A stretch of 35,967 nucleotides of DNA from Thermodesulfovibrionia bacterium (lineage in GTDB: Bacteria; Nitrospirota; Thermodesulfovibrionia; UBA6902): contig JAGVNU010000031.1 of the NCBI GenBank assembly GCA_020053105.1, positions 1-35,967 on the forward strand, read 5' to 3'. Positions 8,584 to 16,055 of the stretch are shown here, piece by piece. Both the position numbers and the translations under genes were made by a program. How positions within the stretch are numbered: the first letter of the stretch is position 1; each line of letters opens with the position of its first letter. The notes below the pieces were generated by a model. It did no database searches. It was not told where the DNA came from and saw nothing but the letters and a program-made list of their open reading frames with translations.

Positions 8584-9729
8584 ATGTCCGTAGCTGAAAA
8601 GGTCGTAGACAAAATCATAAATGAAAAAAACATATCCGTTGAAAATCTCCTCTGCACAAAGCTGAGGACGACGAGGTCTGGGTGTTCACTCTGTATCGAC
8701 ACGTGTCCTTTGAAAGCCATCAGTATCCCGGACACGGGCATTGAAATATCGGGTGACTGCAATGAATGCGGCGCATGCGTCTCCGCATGTCCGAACGGCG
8801 CATTCAGGATGAAGGAAGGCGGAGAGGGCGAGCTTTTGCAGGAGATAAGAGATAAGCTTGCCGATAAACGCGGCGCTGTATTCAGCTTCTCATGCGTCCA
8901 TGGAGATGTAAAGGCTGATCTCACGCTCCCGTGCCTGGGCCGTGTTACGGAGGCATTGCTTCTTGGGCCTTTAAGAGACGGCGTTTTAAGAATAGAGCTG
9001 TTAAAGCCGGATTGCGGCGAATGTCCTTCGGGAAAGGCATCATCACAAATTGACGAAGTTATTAAAGAGACAGGATATCTTCTCGACATGTTCGGTCTGG
9101 ATAAGAATGTAGTCTCTGTGAAACCCGCGTCATTCAACGCAACACCGGCGCAGGAAGAAAAGCCTGTCTCAAGAAGGGCGTTTTTCGGCAGCGTCAAGGC
9201 AAAGATGATGGGGGTCGCCGCTGCATCGCTGCCCGACGAGGAAACGCATGATCAGCTCGTATCTCCTGCAAGGAACAACAAGAGGAAAGTGCTTCTTACT
9301 GTTCTAAAGACATTTTTTCCTAAAAAAGAGGTCTTCATTCCGTCTGCCGATGCAATGCTGGCGGACATTGAGATTTCTGAAAAGTGCGACGGCTGTGGCG
9401 CATGCGCGGCGATCTGTCCCGTCGGCGCGATTACGCGCGGAGACAGTGACGGCTGTTTCTCTCTCAGTTTCAGTCCTGCCCTCTGCACCAATTGTCAGGC
9501 ATGCTCAAAGGTCTGCTTGCGCAATGCAGTAAGCATAAAGGAAACGGTCAAATTGAATCTGCTTCTGGAGACCGGAGAGACAAAGCTTATCGAGAAAAAA
9601 AAGAAAACCTGCCCTGTATGCAGAATAGATTTTATCGGAGGAGAAGCGGACATATGCCCTATATGCATTAATACGGGTAACAAACGGATGGCGGCAATAA
9701 AAAATTTGATGAAAGGGATTCAATCATGA
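8584..9729 (+). CDS. Polyferredoxin with two double-cluster modules and C-terminal zinc-ribbon-like tail
   Basis: 381 residues. An N-terminal ferredoxin region has C24, C34/37/41 and C59/62/65/69. A middle domain (about 95-190) with motifs SCVHGD, CLGRV and CGECPSG resembles the Cys-containing electron-transfer domain of MvhD/HdrA-type proteins. A second ferredoxin pair near 265-320 (CDGCGACAAICP, CTNCQACSKVC) follows, then a CPVC...CPIC tail near 345-365 that could bind Zn or Fe. No signal peptide is seen, so it is probably cytoplasmic and may shuttle electrons or assist cofactor assembly for the molybdoenzyme. Its stop overlaps the chaperone start (ATGA). Exact role unknown. Confidence 0.8.
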   Translation: MSVAEKVVDKIINEKNISVENLLCTKLRTTRSGCSLCIDTCPLKAISIPDTGIEISGDCNECGACVSACPNGAFRMKEGGEGELLQEIRDKLADKRGAVFSFSCVHGDVKADLTLPCLGRVTEALLLGPLRDGVLRIELLKPDCGECPSGKASSQIDEVIKETGYLLDMFGLDKNVVSVKPASFNATPAQEEKPVSRRAFFGSVKAKMMGVAAASLPDEETHDQLVSPARNNKRKVLLTVLKTFFPKKEVFIPSADAMLADIEISEKCDGCGACAAICPVGAITRGDSDGCFSLSFSPALCTNCQACSKVCLRNAVSIKETVKLNLLLETGETKLIEKKKKTCPVCRIDFIGGEADICPICINTGNKRMAAIKNLMKGIQS

Positions 9730-10382
9730 ATAACGCGGAGATAACTATTACAGCTGGAGAGAGGGCGGAGACATACAGGTTCTTTGCAGGCCTTTGTCTT
9801 AAGCCGCCTTCCGATAGTCTTGTTGAAATGATTAGAGACGGGAGCATCCTCACTGAACTGAAGATCGAAAAAAACAGCAAAGGCTATGCCGAGATGCTGG
9901 ATTTCATCAACGAGGCTGCCGGGATGCAGGACCTGCAAAATGAGCTTGAGGCCGAGCATACGGCCTTGTTCATCCTTCCTTCAGGCGTGATACCCCATGA
10001 AGGAGTGTTCCTCGATAAAGAGATGCGGCTTGGAGGAAAGGTAACGGTAAGCGTGAGGCAATTTTATGAGAAGGCCGGGGCCGAAATCCTGAACGGATGT
10101 ATCGAGATGCCTGATCATCTCGGCATTGAACTCGAGTTTATGGCCTTCCTGTGCCGGATGGAGGCCGAATTGAGAATGAAAAAAGATTCCTCGGCCAAGC
10201 AGAGATGCATTGGACTTCAGGCGGGATTTCTTGAAGAACATCTTTTGAAATGGGCCAATCAGTGCTGTGAGAAGATTATTGAAAAAACATCTTGCGGATA
10301 TTACAGGGCGGTTGCATATTTGATAATGGATTTCTTAAAGGACGAGGAAGAGTATGTTGCCGGTATGTTCTCCGGGGGATAA
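9726..10382 (+). CDS. TorD/DmsD-like molybdoenzyme chaperone
   Basis: 218 residues, all helical in character, starting in a 4-base overlap with the polyferredoxin gene. The pattern RAETYRFFAGLCLKPPSD near the N-terminus, an EHTALFILPSGVIPHEGVF segment near 80-98 and a C-terminal helical bundle are those of the TorD family. These proteins bind the Tat signal and help insert the molybdopterin cofactor into the catalytic subunit before export. The obvious client is the Tat-dependent oxidoreductase at 4867. TatA, encoded at the end of the same run, fits this role. Subfamily (TorD, DmsD or NarJ) cannot be fixed from the sequence alone. Confidence 0.8.
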   Translation: MNNAEITITAGERAETYRFFAGLCLKPPSDSLVEMIRDGSILTELKIEKNSKGYAEMLDFINEAAGMQDLQNELEAEHTALFILPSGVIPHEGVFLDKEMRLGGKVTVSVRQFYEKAGAEILNGCIEMPDHLGIELEFMAFLCRMEAELRMKKDSSAKQRCIGLQAGFLEEHLLKWANQCCEKIIEKTSCGYYRAVAYLIMDFLKDEEEYVAGMFSGG

Positions 10383-10413
10383 AACCATATTCATGAATTG
10401 AGGAGGATTGAAC

Positions 10414-10929
10414 ATGCGAAATACCAATTCAATATTTATTGTGCTTTGCGCCTTAATAAGCGCGATTACAACAGCAGGCATAAACGGGGCTGCGCGGGCA
10501 GAGGATGCAAAACCGGCGACCTATATCAGCAATGAAGAATGCCTGGAATGTCATGATGCCATCCTTGAGTGGAACACCAGGGGAAAAAACATTCTCCAGC
10601 CTCACCGCCTTCATCTTGAATCTAAAAGGACTGAATATAACGGGAGGCAGAAGATGTGTGTAACGTGCCATGAGGCCATGACGCGCACGGAAGTTGGCAA
10701 AGGCATGCTGGACGGTGATATACATCATCCTGATACGGCGATGAAACCGGACGAGGTCTGGAAAAAATATATCGTGAGGAAAGATATTGCATCGGGTTCG
10801 ACTTACCTGGCCGCCGTTCATCCTGAGAATCCCTATACGTTCAAACCTCTCTTGCAGCGGCTTGTTTGCGTAGACTGCCATGGTCCCGACAGCAAAGTCA
10901 AAATACTTTATGGCGGGTCGTTAAAATGA
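10414..10929 (+). CDS. Periplasmic triheme c-type cytochrome
   Basis: About 171 residues from ATG 10414; a TTG six bases earlier would sit too close to the AGGAGG at 10401-10406. A signal peptide (about 1-28, ending ARAE) is followed by three CxxCH haem sites: CLECH, CVTCH and CVDCH. Extra His residues (HRLHLE, HHPD, AVHPE) are candidate distal ligands. It is probably a periplasmic electron carrier to the adjacent oxidoreductase, in place of the missing quinol-oxidising membrane subunit. The protein ends soon after the third site (GGSLK), with no membrane anchor. Substrate pathway is inferred from the operon only. Confidence 0.85.
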   Translation: MRNTNSIFIVLCALISAITTAGINGAARAEDAKPATYISNEECLECHDAILEWNTRGKNILQPHRLHLESKRTEYNGRQKMCVTCHEAMTRTEVGKGMLDGDIHHPDTAMKPDEVWKKYIVRKDIASGSTYLAAVHPENPYTFKPLLQRLVCVDCHGPDSKVKILYGGSLK

Positions 10930-10957
10930 ATTACCGATCATAGGGGTGAAGAATCCT

Positions 10958-12748
10958 GTGACTAAATTACACGTTTACATATTTGTAATATTTTTCTTTT
11001 TGGTATATCCGGCAGCGTCTTCGCAGTTATGGGCGGAGCAGCCTTCCAAAGAAGCGTCCCCTGTTGAACGCAGCAATGGAGATGACAAGGAAATGATCAG
11101 ACAGCTCGAAAAACGCGTCTCTGAGCTTGAGTCTCTGATCAACAAACTGGTTGAAGACAAAAAGCAGATAAAAGAGGAAGCGGACAAGGGTATTGAAGCT
11201 CCGGTAGAAGAGAAAAAGGTTGAAACCCCACCTGCGGACGCCGGTGAGTGGGATGAGCCTGTGGTCAAGCAAGAACCTGCAAAGGGCAGAGACGAGGACG
11301 CAAGACGCAGGATTTCCGGGCTGGAGACCTGGCAGAAAAAACAGGCGGCTGAAGAAGCAAAGCGGGAAGAAGAGTCTCGGGATAAAACAAAATTTACTTT
11401 TTCGGGGAAGTATAAGCTGAGGCTGAATATAAAAGACAACGTCAATCTGAACAATCCGAAGCAGGAATGGACATACGACGATACTGCTTACTTTGACCAG
11501 AGGTTCCAGCTTAAGATCGAGGCGGAGCACGGCCCCCTTTCAGGGGTAGTGGTCTTTGATAAAGGGAATTTTGTGTTTGACTGGAAAGAAGACAGTGAAG
11601 GGACACTGGACCGGTGGTCCGAGTTTCATACGGTCAATTCAGCGCTCATCAGAGAACTCTATGTCCAGTACACCGGAGACTTTATCGTCAAGGCCGGGAG
11701 GCAGAATGTCATGCTAGGCAATGACGGCATAGTCCTTGAAGGCCCTGTGGATGCATTTAAGATCAGCTATCCTTTCGGTAAAACCCCCCTTGGATTGCTT
11801 ACGGGTAATTTCTCATATATCGCGGTTGCCGGAGGCTTCAAGGATTATACAGACTTCGGCGCGGGCCCTGCAGGAGACAGGAGTGCGGTATTAGGCGTCG
11901 CAAATAAACTTGACGGTTATCTGCTCAGCTTCAATTTAAAACCGGCAAAAGGTCTTAGCATAGAGCCGTATGCCCTCAAGGTATATGACAGAGGCCGCGA
12001 GGGAAATCCCGATTTGAATCTTGACAAAGACTTTAATGCCGGCACAACGCCCCGTGATGGAGATTTTCAGCCGCTCTGGACAGGCCTTGCAATTTCAGGA
12101 GATCAAAAGAAGATATCTTACACGGCAGACTTTATATATCTCACAGACTCATATTCCGGGGAGAGAGACATTTCCGCATATGCTGTTCTGGCAAGGGGTG
12201 ATTATAAGTTCGGCGATATCGGATTTCTGAGACGCTTCTCGGCGGGCATTGAAGGGGGGCTTGGCTCAGGGAATGAGATTGAAGACGCCGAAGACGGTGA
12301 TTATAAAAACTTCAGTGGACTGTTCCTTTGCAAGGACCGGAGGAAGTTCGGCAATATATTCAGCGAGGATTTAAGGGCAGGATACTTTCTCTGGGACAGT
12401 AATCTTACCAATGTAACCTTCGGCAGGGCGGCAATAGGCCTTGAGCCTGTGCCTGAGCTGCGGACGAGTCTTGCATTCACAAAATATTGGACTACTGAAG
12501 CCGTTTTTAAAGGACAGGGCCCCGTGCCCGGCATAGACTGGAGCAGCGGGACATCTCTTACAACGGAGCAGACAAGAGATATCGGCTGGGGACTTGACCT
12601 CGATATTAGCTTCCCTATTTATAAAAACCACTTGACAGGCTTCTCAGAGGCCGGGTATTTTGTTCCCGGCGCGGTCTATCAGCAGGCTGACGGAGAAAAG
12701 GCGGACCCTGCCTCAAAGATTGTCCTTGGAGCGGAATTTGAGTTTTAA
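10958..12748 (+). CDS. Outer-membrane beta-barrel protein with N-terminal coiled coil
   Basis: About 596 residues. I prefer GTG 10958 over GTG 10946, because AGGGGTG at 10942-10948 then serves as RBS at normal spacing. A signal peptide ends near SSQLWAE. A coiled coil (KEMIRQLEKRVSELESLINK) and a Lys/Glu-rich linker follow. From about residue 145 alternating aromatic/polar strands run to a C-terminal ...GAEFEF, the terminal Phe signature of outer-membrane barrels. The layout resembles alginate-export/porin-like proteins found beside anaerobic respiratory genes. It may let the substrate or product cross the outer membrane, or hold the complex there; that is inference. Confidence 0.8.
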   Translation: MTKLHVYIFVIFFFLVYPAASSQLWAEQPSKEASPVERSNGDDKEMIRQLEKRVSELESLINKLVEDKKQIKEEADKGIEAPVEEKKVETPPADAGEWDEPVVKQEPAKGRDEDARRRISGLETWQKKQAAEEAKREEESRDKTKFTFSGKYKLRLNIKDNVNLNNPKQEWTYDDTAYFDQRFQLKIEAEHGPLSGVVVFDKGNFVFDWKEDSEGTLDRWSEFHTVNSALIRELYVQYTGDFIVKAGRQNVMLGNDGIVLEGPVDAFKISYPFGKTPLGLLTGNFSYIAVAGGFKDYTDFGAGPAGDRSAVLGVANKLDGYLLSFNLKPAKGLSIEPYALKVYDRGREGNPDLNLDKDFNAGTTPRDGDFQPLWTGLAISGDQKKISYTADFIYLTDSYSGERDISAYAVLARGDYKFGDIGFLRRFSAGIEGGLGSGNEIEDAEDGDYKNFSGLFLCKDRRKFGNIFSEDLRAGYFLWDSNLTNVTFGRAAIGLEPVPELRTSLAFTKYWTTEAVFKGQGPVPGIDWSSGTSLTTEQTRDIGWGLDLDISFPIYKNHLTGFSEAGYFVPGAVYQQADGEKADPASKIVLGAEFEF

Positions 12749-12773
12749 AAAAAAAGGAGACTTTTTAAATAAA

Positions 12774-13709
12774 ATGAACTTTATCAAACCATCACTAATC
12801 GTAATCCTTTTCCTTTACAGTGTTGTTTGTAACGGCATTATCTCTGTCTATGCACAGGACGCCTCCGAGGTCAGGGCCACGCGTGTTGACGGGACCGTGA
12901 CCAGAAATGGCGGGCCGCTGAAAGAAGGCGACATTATACAGCGGGATGATAAAATTGCCGTCAAAGAGAATTCCGCTGCTGTCCTTACATGGTCAAACGG
13001 AAGCATCGTGGAGATATATCCGGAGACGACCCTGGTTATGAATGGGGTCATTTATGAGGGAGACAGAAAATTAGAACAGTCATTAGTCACCATGGAGAAA
13101 GGGCGCATATTCGCGAAGGCGCAGGTCCCGGACCATATATTCACACAGTTTGAAGTACGGGCTGGGAACATCCCCATTATGTCACAGGGCTCTGAATTTG
13201 CGCTCAAGATTGATGAGGCAGGTAAAAAATTTACACTCTGGTCCCTCATCGGCAGAACGGTTGTTTTTCTTGGAACAGACAGGGTAAGGGTGGAGGAAGG
13301 ACAGCAAGCGGCGCTGGAGGCAGGCGGCGTCCCCCCTGTTCCTGCGCCGATGCCCGACAAGACAAAGGAAGCCTTACTGAAGACTTCAAAAAGGCTGGGC
13401 GGAAGTTTGCTCATTGAAGAAGAAACTGTTTCTACCGGCGGCCCGCTGAAGATAAAGATCGGGGGCGTAAAGAACAGGAGAGGAGATGCCCCGTATACTG
13501 TAAAGTTCAGGGCGGTCATCAGCGGAGGCAGCGGAAAGATCAAGTCGATACAATGGAGCTTTGGCGACGGTGAAAGCGCCGAGGGGAAGGACGTTCAGCA
13601 CACATTCACTCAGGGTGTTTATATAGTGGTTGTCCGTGTCGAGGATGAGAACGGGCAAAAGGTAACATCGCAGATCAGCATCTCTGTAGAAGAGGCATGC
13701 TCGTGTTAG
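12774..13709 (+). CDS. Exported FecR-domain protein with C-terminal PKD domain
   Basis: 311 residues from ATG 12774. A longer frame from 12660 would overlap the previous gene and lacks an RBS, whereas AAGGAGA lies before 12774. A signal peptide (to about SVYAQD) leads into a FecR-like beta-helix domain (about 30-180: AVLTWSNGSIVEIYPETTLV, then the GRIFAKAQ and QGSEFALK segments). After a Pro-rich linker comes a PKD-type Ig fold with SIQWSFGDGESAEGKDVQHTF (about 215-300). It ends EEACSC, giving two Cys at the C-terminus. FecR domains act in envelope sensing or as structural beta-helices. Its job in this operon is unknown, perhaps as a periplasmic scaffold. Confidence 0.75.
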   Translation: MNFIKPSLIVILFLYSVVCNGIISVYAQDASEVRATRVDGTVTRNGGPLKEGDIIQRDDKIAVKENSAAVLTWSNGSIVEIYPETTLVMNGVIYEGDRKLEQSLVTMEKGRIFAKAQVPDHIFTQFEVRAGNIPIMSQGSEFALKIDEAGKKFTLWSLIGRTVVFLGTDRVRVEEGQQAALEAGGVPPVPAPMPDKTKEALLKTSKRLGGSLLIEEETVSTGGPLKIKIGGVKNRRGDAPYTVKFRAVISGGSGKIKSIQWSFGDGESAEGKDVQHTFTQGVYIVVVRVEDENGQKVTSQISISVEEACSC

Positions 13710-13747
13710 CTTTATTTATTGAGACAAAAGAAGAAAGGAGTTGAGCC

Positions 13748-13942
13748 ATGTTTGGACTTGGAACGCAGGAACTGGTGATAGTTTTCTTAATTATTTTTGT
13801 CCTGTTTGGGGCCACAAAATTGCCACAGATAGGAAAAGGGATGGGCGAGGCAATCAGGAACTTTAAGAAGGGGATATCCGGGATTAGTGATGAAGTGAGT
13901 TCAATTACAAAGACGGGAGATGAAAAGTTAAATAAAGAATAG
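13748..13942 (+). CDS. tatA: Twin-arginine translocase subunit TatA/TatE
   Basis: 64 residues: one transmembrane helix (about 8-22), the FGATKLPQIGKGMGEAIRNFKKG hinge and amphipathic helix of the family (written here as FGATKLPQIGKG then MGEAIRNFKKG), and a short charged tail. AGGAG precedes the ATG. TatA forms the variable pore of the Tat system that exports folded proteins. Placed last in the run with a Tat-signal molybdoenzyme and its chaperone, it is probably a dedicated or supplementary copy; no tatC is present in the window. Confidence 0.93.
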   Translation: MFGLGTQELVIVFLIIFVLFGATKLPQIGKGMGEAIRNFKKGISGISDEVSSITKTGDEKLNKE

Positions 13943-14107
13943 TAGATATGAGTTTCAAATAAGATACAAATGATATTAAGATTTTTCCGATGTAATTATC
14001 AGCCTTCCATCGTACGCACTGATCCATTCGCTGCCAAAGACCGATATGTTGCATTTATGTCCAGCCTGAAGCATCTCTTTTAATTTATTTCTCTTTTAAA
14101 AAAACAC

Positions 14108-14139
14108 TTGACTCCATACCATGGTACAGGGTTTATACT
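14108..14139 (+). promoter_or_regulatory. MerR-type promoter/operator
   Basis: A -35 TTGACT (14108-14113) and -10 TATACT (14134-14139) are separated by 20 bases, the over-long spacer that MerR-family activators untwist. The spacer holds the palindrome TACCATGGTA (14117-14126) flanked by CC and GG. TTGACTCC-N-TAC...GTAC closely resembles the mer operator. It drives the MerR gene 20 bases downstream, so autoregulation is likely. Confidence 0.85.
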
Positions 14140-14158
14140 GTAAACAGGAGGTGAGAAG

Positions 14159-14557
14159 ATGGAGGGATTCACTACAGGGCAGTTGGCTAAAAAAGCCGGG
14201 GTGAATATTGAGACTATCCGATATTATGAAAGAAGAGGGCTTCTTCCCAAGCCGGGCAGAAGAGAATCCGGTTATCGTCAGTATTCTGATGAAAGCGTTA
14301 AGCGCGTCCAGTTTATCAGGCATGCAAAGGAGCTTGGATTTTCCTTGAAAGAAATTCATGAATTATTATCGCTGAGACACGATCCGGGAACGCCGTGCTC
14401 GATGGTCAAAAACAGGGCCAAATCAAAGATTGAAGATATCGAGGCGAAGATAAGGACTCTCCAGGGAATGAAAAAGGCGCTCGTGAAACTGACAAATGCA
14501 TGCAGCGGCAAAGGACCTTTGAAAGGGTGTACCATTCTTAATGTACTTGAGAAATGA
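14159..14557 (+). CDS. MerR-family regulator of the thiophilic metal (Hg) type
   Basis: 132 residues. An N-terminal winged HTH (FTTGQLAKKAGVNIETIRYY, then ERRGLLPKPGRRESGYRQY) and a long dimer helix precede an effector region with C80, C115 and C124. Tn501 MerR binds Hg(II) with C82, C117 and C126; the spacings of 35 and 9 residues are identical here. The metal site is therefore that of MerR rather than CueR or ZntR. AGGAGG precedes the ATG and a mer-like operator lies just upstream. No merA, merT or merP is in the window, so the regulated function is more likely the adjacent thiol/sulfur genes. The effector could also be another soft metal or an organometal. Confidence 0.88.
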   Translation: MEGFTTGQLAKKAGVNIETIRYYERRGLLPKPGRRESGYRQYSDESVKRVQFIRHAKELGFSLKEIHELLSLRHDPGTPCSMVKNRAKSKIEDIEAKIRTLQGMKKALVKLTNACSGKGPLKGCTILNVLEK

Positions 14558-14591
14558 ATGCGGCTGGCCCAGTGGAAAGGAGGTGAAAGCA

Positions 14592-14705
14592 ATGGCTATA
14601 AGCGATAAAAAAACAGACAAAGATATTGAACAGAAAGAGTCTGAAGGCAAGACGAAAAACTCCTGCGGATGCGGATGCATTCTGCCGCCCGTAAAATCAA
14701 AATGA
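14592..14705 (+). CDS. Cys-rich micropeptide (CGCGC)
   Basis: 37 codons (ATG 14592 to TGA 14705) with an AAAGGAGGTG RBS just upstream and 34 bases after the MerR stop, so probably co-transcribed. The peptide is a hydrophilic, lysine-rich helix followed by NSCGCGCILPP. Three alternating Cys form a plausible soft-metal or FeS ligand set. I know no named family. Its size and position suggest a small metal-binding or carrier protein induced by the MerR regulator, but this is inference. Confidence 0.6.
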   Translation: MAISDKKTDKDIEQKESEGKTKNSCGCGCILPPVKSK

Positions 14706-14723
14706 TCTGATCATCATACTCAT

Positions 14724-14754
14724 GGAGGGAGATTATAATAAATAATCTCCCTCC
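14724..14754. terminator. Hairpin between convergent genes (bidirectional terminator candidate)
   Basis: A perfect 13-bp stem (14724-14736 with 14742-14754, GGAGGGAGATTAT and its complement) encloses a 5-base AATAA loop. It lies between the converging micropeptide and DsrE genes. There is no T-tract on either side, so it may act as an mRNA 3'-end stabiliser rather than an intrinsic terminator. Confidence 0.6.
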
Positions 14755-14792
14755 TCCAAAATAATCAGGATACATGTCCTGCTCAGCACACC

Positions 14793-15146
14793 TTAGAAAA
14801 CTAAAACGTTCTTGCTTTCTTTTATGGAATGGGCCAAATCCGCTACATTGCTTACGATGACGCCTTCGACTATTTCATCTTTGGTCAGCCCTCCCTGATC
14901 AATACATGTCCCGCAGGCCCTTACCTTGACACCTAACTTCATAAGCTCCGTCAGCTTATTGGCCAAATTCAGCTCAACTAATCCTTTAGGTGGATTTTGA
15001 CCTTTCTTCGCGGCATAAACACTTGCGTCAAGCAGGAAGACCTCAACATCCATGTCTGCCCCGGCAGCCCCTGCGGCAACCCTCAAGCCATTCCACGATC
15101 TTATGTTGCTGGGTCCCTCATTGAGAATTATAGTAATCTTATCCAT
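14793..15146 (-). CDS. DsrE-family protein (SaoD-like)
   Basis: 117 residues with the DsrE/DsrF/YchN fold pattern: ITIILNEGPSN at the N-terminus, a DMDVEVFLLDASVYAAKKGQ strand-helix segment (about 32-51), and VRACGTCIDQGGL (about 77-89) with a CxxC that can carry sulfur. Family members relay persulfide sulfur or sense thiols. AAAGGAG precedes the ATG. It is transcribed away from the ArsR gene and towards the MerR pair. The combination of DsrE, thioredoxin-like selenoprotein and exporter recalls the predicted selenocysteine-assisted organometal (SAO) system, where I remember a DsrE-related SaoD; I could not verify that assignment. Confidence 0.82.
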   Translation of the reverse strand: MDKITIILNEGPSNIRSWNGLRVAAGAAGADMDVEVFLLDASVYAAKKGQNPPKGLVELNLANKLTELMKLGVKVRACGTCIDQGGLTKDEIVEGVIVSNVADLAHSIKESKNVLVF

Positions 15147-15270
15147 TTAACTACTCCTTTCTATTTTGAATAAGGCGGTTACAGTTTTTTGTTGCAAGTA
15201 AACGGTATGTAAATTATAGCATTATCCATAAGACCAGATGCATGTCAACTCTAAGTCTTGTTATTATATA

Positions 15271-15303
15271 TTCATTCATTGTAATATATGCAAGTATGAA
15301 TGA
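15271..15303. promoter_or_regulatory. Inverted repeat, candidate ArsR operator
   Basis: TTCATTCAT (15271-15279) is mirrored by ATGAATGA (15296-15303). ArsR/SmtB repressors commonly bind such AT-rich imperfect repeats around the promoter. It lies in the gap between the divergent DsrE and ArsR genes and touches the preferred ArsR start, so repression of both directions is possible. Confidence 0.45.
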
Positions 15304-15637
15304 TTTAATGCTTCGTATAGAGACGCTGAAATTAGTCGCCCATCCTGCGCGGATGGCTATACTGGAAGAACTTTCCAAAGGCGTAAAATGCGTGACAGAC
15401 CTGCAGGATTTTATTGAGATCAGCCAGTCCAATATCTCCCAGCATCTTTCAGCATTAAGACATGCCGGTGTTATCGATTACTTTGTAGATGGAAGACTCA
15501 GATGCTATTTCCTTAAGAACCCATTTGTTCTAGAACTTCTTGGAATAATCAGGAAAGACTACCCCGCTGCATTGGAGGGGCCTGAATGTTGCCCGGTGAC
15601 AAAAAAAGGTAAATATACCGGCAAAAGAAAAAATTAG
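15296..15637 (+). CDS. ArsR/SmtB-family transcriptional regulator
   Basis: 113 residues from ATG 15296. A longer frame from 15242 would add a hydrophobic tail unlike the family and covers the candidate operator. No start has a strong RBS. Core: LKLVAHPARMAILEELSKG, VKCVTDLQDFIEISQSN then ISQHLSALRHAGVIDYFVDG, the usual winged helix. Cys at KCVTDL falls where ArsR proteins bind As(III)/Sb(III) (CVCDL), but the second Cys of that pair is Thr. A CC pair lies near the C-terminus (PECCPVTKK), so a different thiolate site, or a thiol/persulfide sensor, is possible. It probably controls the thioredoxin-like gene and TSUP exporter that follow. Confidence 0.85.
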   Translation: MNDLMLRIETLKLVAHPARMAILEELSKGVKCVTDLQDFIEISQSNISQHLSALRHAGVIDYFVDGRLRCYFLKNPFVLELLGIIRKDYPAALEGPECCPVTKKGKYTGKRKN

Positions 15638-15696
15638 ATACAAGCTGCTACAAACGTCACTCAGAATTCAACTCTTATATTAAGGAGGATCAAATT

Positions 15697-15993
15697 ATGC
15701 CGGCCATCCTGAAACTAATCAACAACGACCCGCCCGGGGGCAGGTGAAGGGACAACACCGCTGCCGCTGGAAGCGCGGCAAAGACATTTGAAGTTGAAGT
15801 TGTAATTCTCACCAAAAACCAGGCCGGGCCGGATGCAAAGGCCCCCGCTGTATATCTGAATGACAAATTGCTCGCCGAAGTCAATGGATTAAGAGACGGG
15901 AAAATTACGGAAGAGGAACTTATCGACGAACTGACCAAGGCTGGTGTGCCGAGGAAAAAGGGCAAGAGCAGTTGTTCATGCTGCTGTGGATAG
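15697..15993 (+). CDS. saoT: Thioredoxin-like selenoprotein (SaoT-like), TGA read as Sec at codon 17
   Basis: 98 codons from ATG 15697 (AAGGAGG eight bases upstream) to TAG 15993, with one in-frame TGA at 15745-15747. Pattern of a minimal thioredoxin fold: strand AILKLINN; redox loop PPGGR-U-R at residues 12-18, where thioredoxins carry their Cys motif; helix; strand EVEVVILTK; cis-Pro50 in APAVYLNDKLLAE; and a C-terminal helix (TEEELIDELTK). It ends KSSCSCCCG, four Cys in five positions (93, 95-97). Sec at the redox position, with a SECIS-like hairpin downstream, makes recoding the best explanation. I recall NCBI's 'thioredoxin-like (seleno)protein SaoT' as the nearest named family; that identity is from memory. 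There is no resolving Cys within the loop, so the tail Cys may serve. Confidence 0.75.
15745..15780 (+). promoter_or_regulatory. In-frame TGA plus SECIS-like hairpin
   Basis: Segment 15762-15767 (TGCCGC) pairs perfectly with 15775-15780. Alternatively 15762-15765 pairs with 15777-15780 and 15766-15768 with 15772-15774, leaving a GGA loop at 15769-15771 and a two-base bulge. The loop starts 20-21 bases after the TGA and has G in its first two positions, as expected of bacterial SECIS elements. Confidence 0.6.
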
Positions 15994-16055
15994 CTGGCAG
16001 TGCAATATCTGCTTTTCCCAAGTACATTTTTGAGTTTAACAGGAGGGAGTAAACA

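Noticed and set aside
12660-12773. N-terminal extension of the FecR/PKD protein
   Set aside because: It overlaps the end of the barrel gene, and a signal peptide with an upstream RBS begins at 12774.
13976-14074. 33-codon minus-strand frame between tatA and merR
   Set aside because: Protein-like in part (NISVFGSEWISAYDGRLI) but very short, with no RBS or recognised family; too weak to call.
14866-14910. CxxC of the DsrE protein as a ferredoxin or zinc site
   Set aside because: Only one CxxC is present, in the position where DsrE-fold proteins carry a sulfur-relay Cys; no further ligands are visible.
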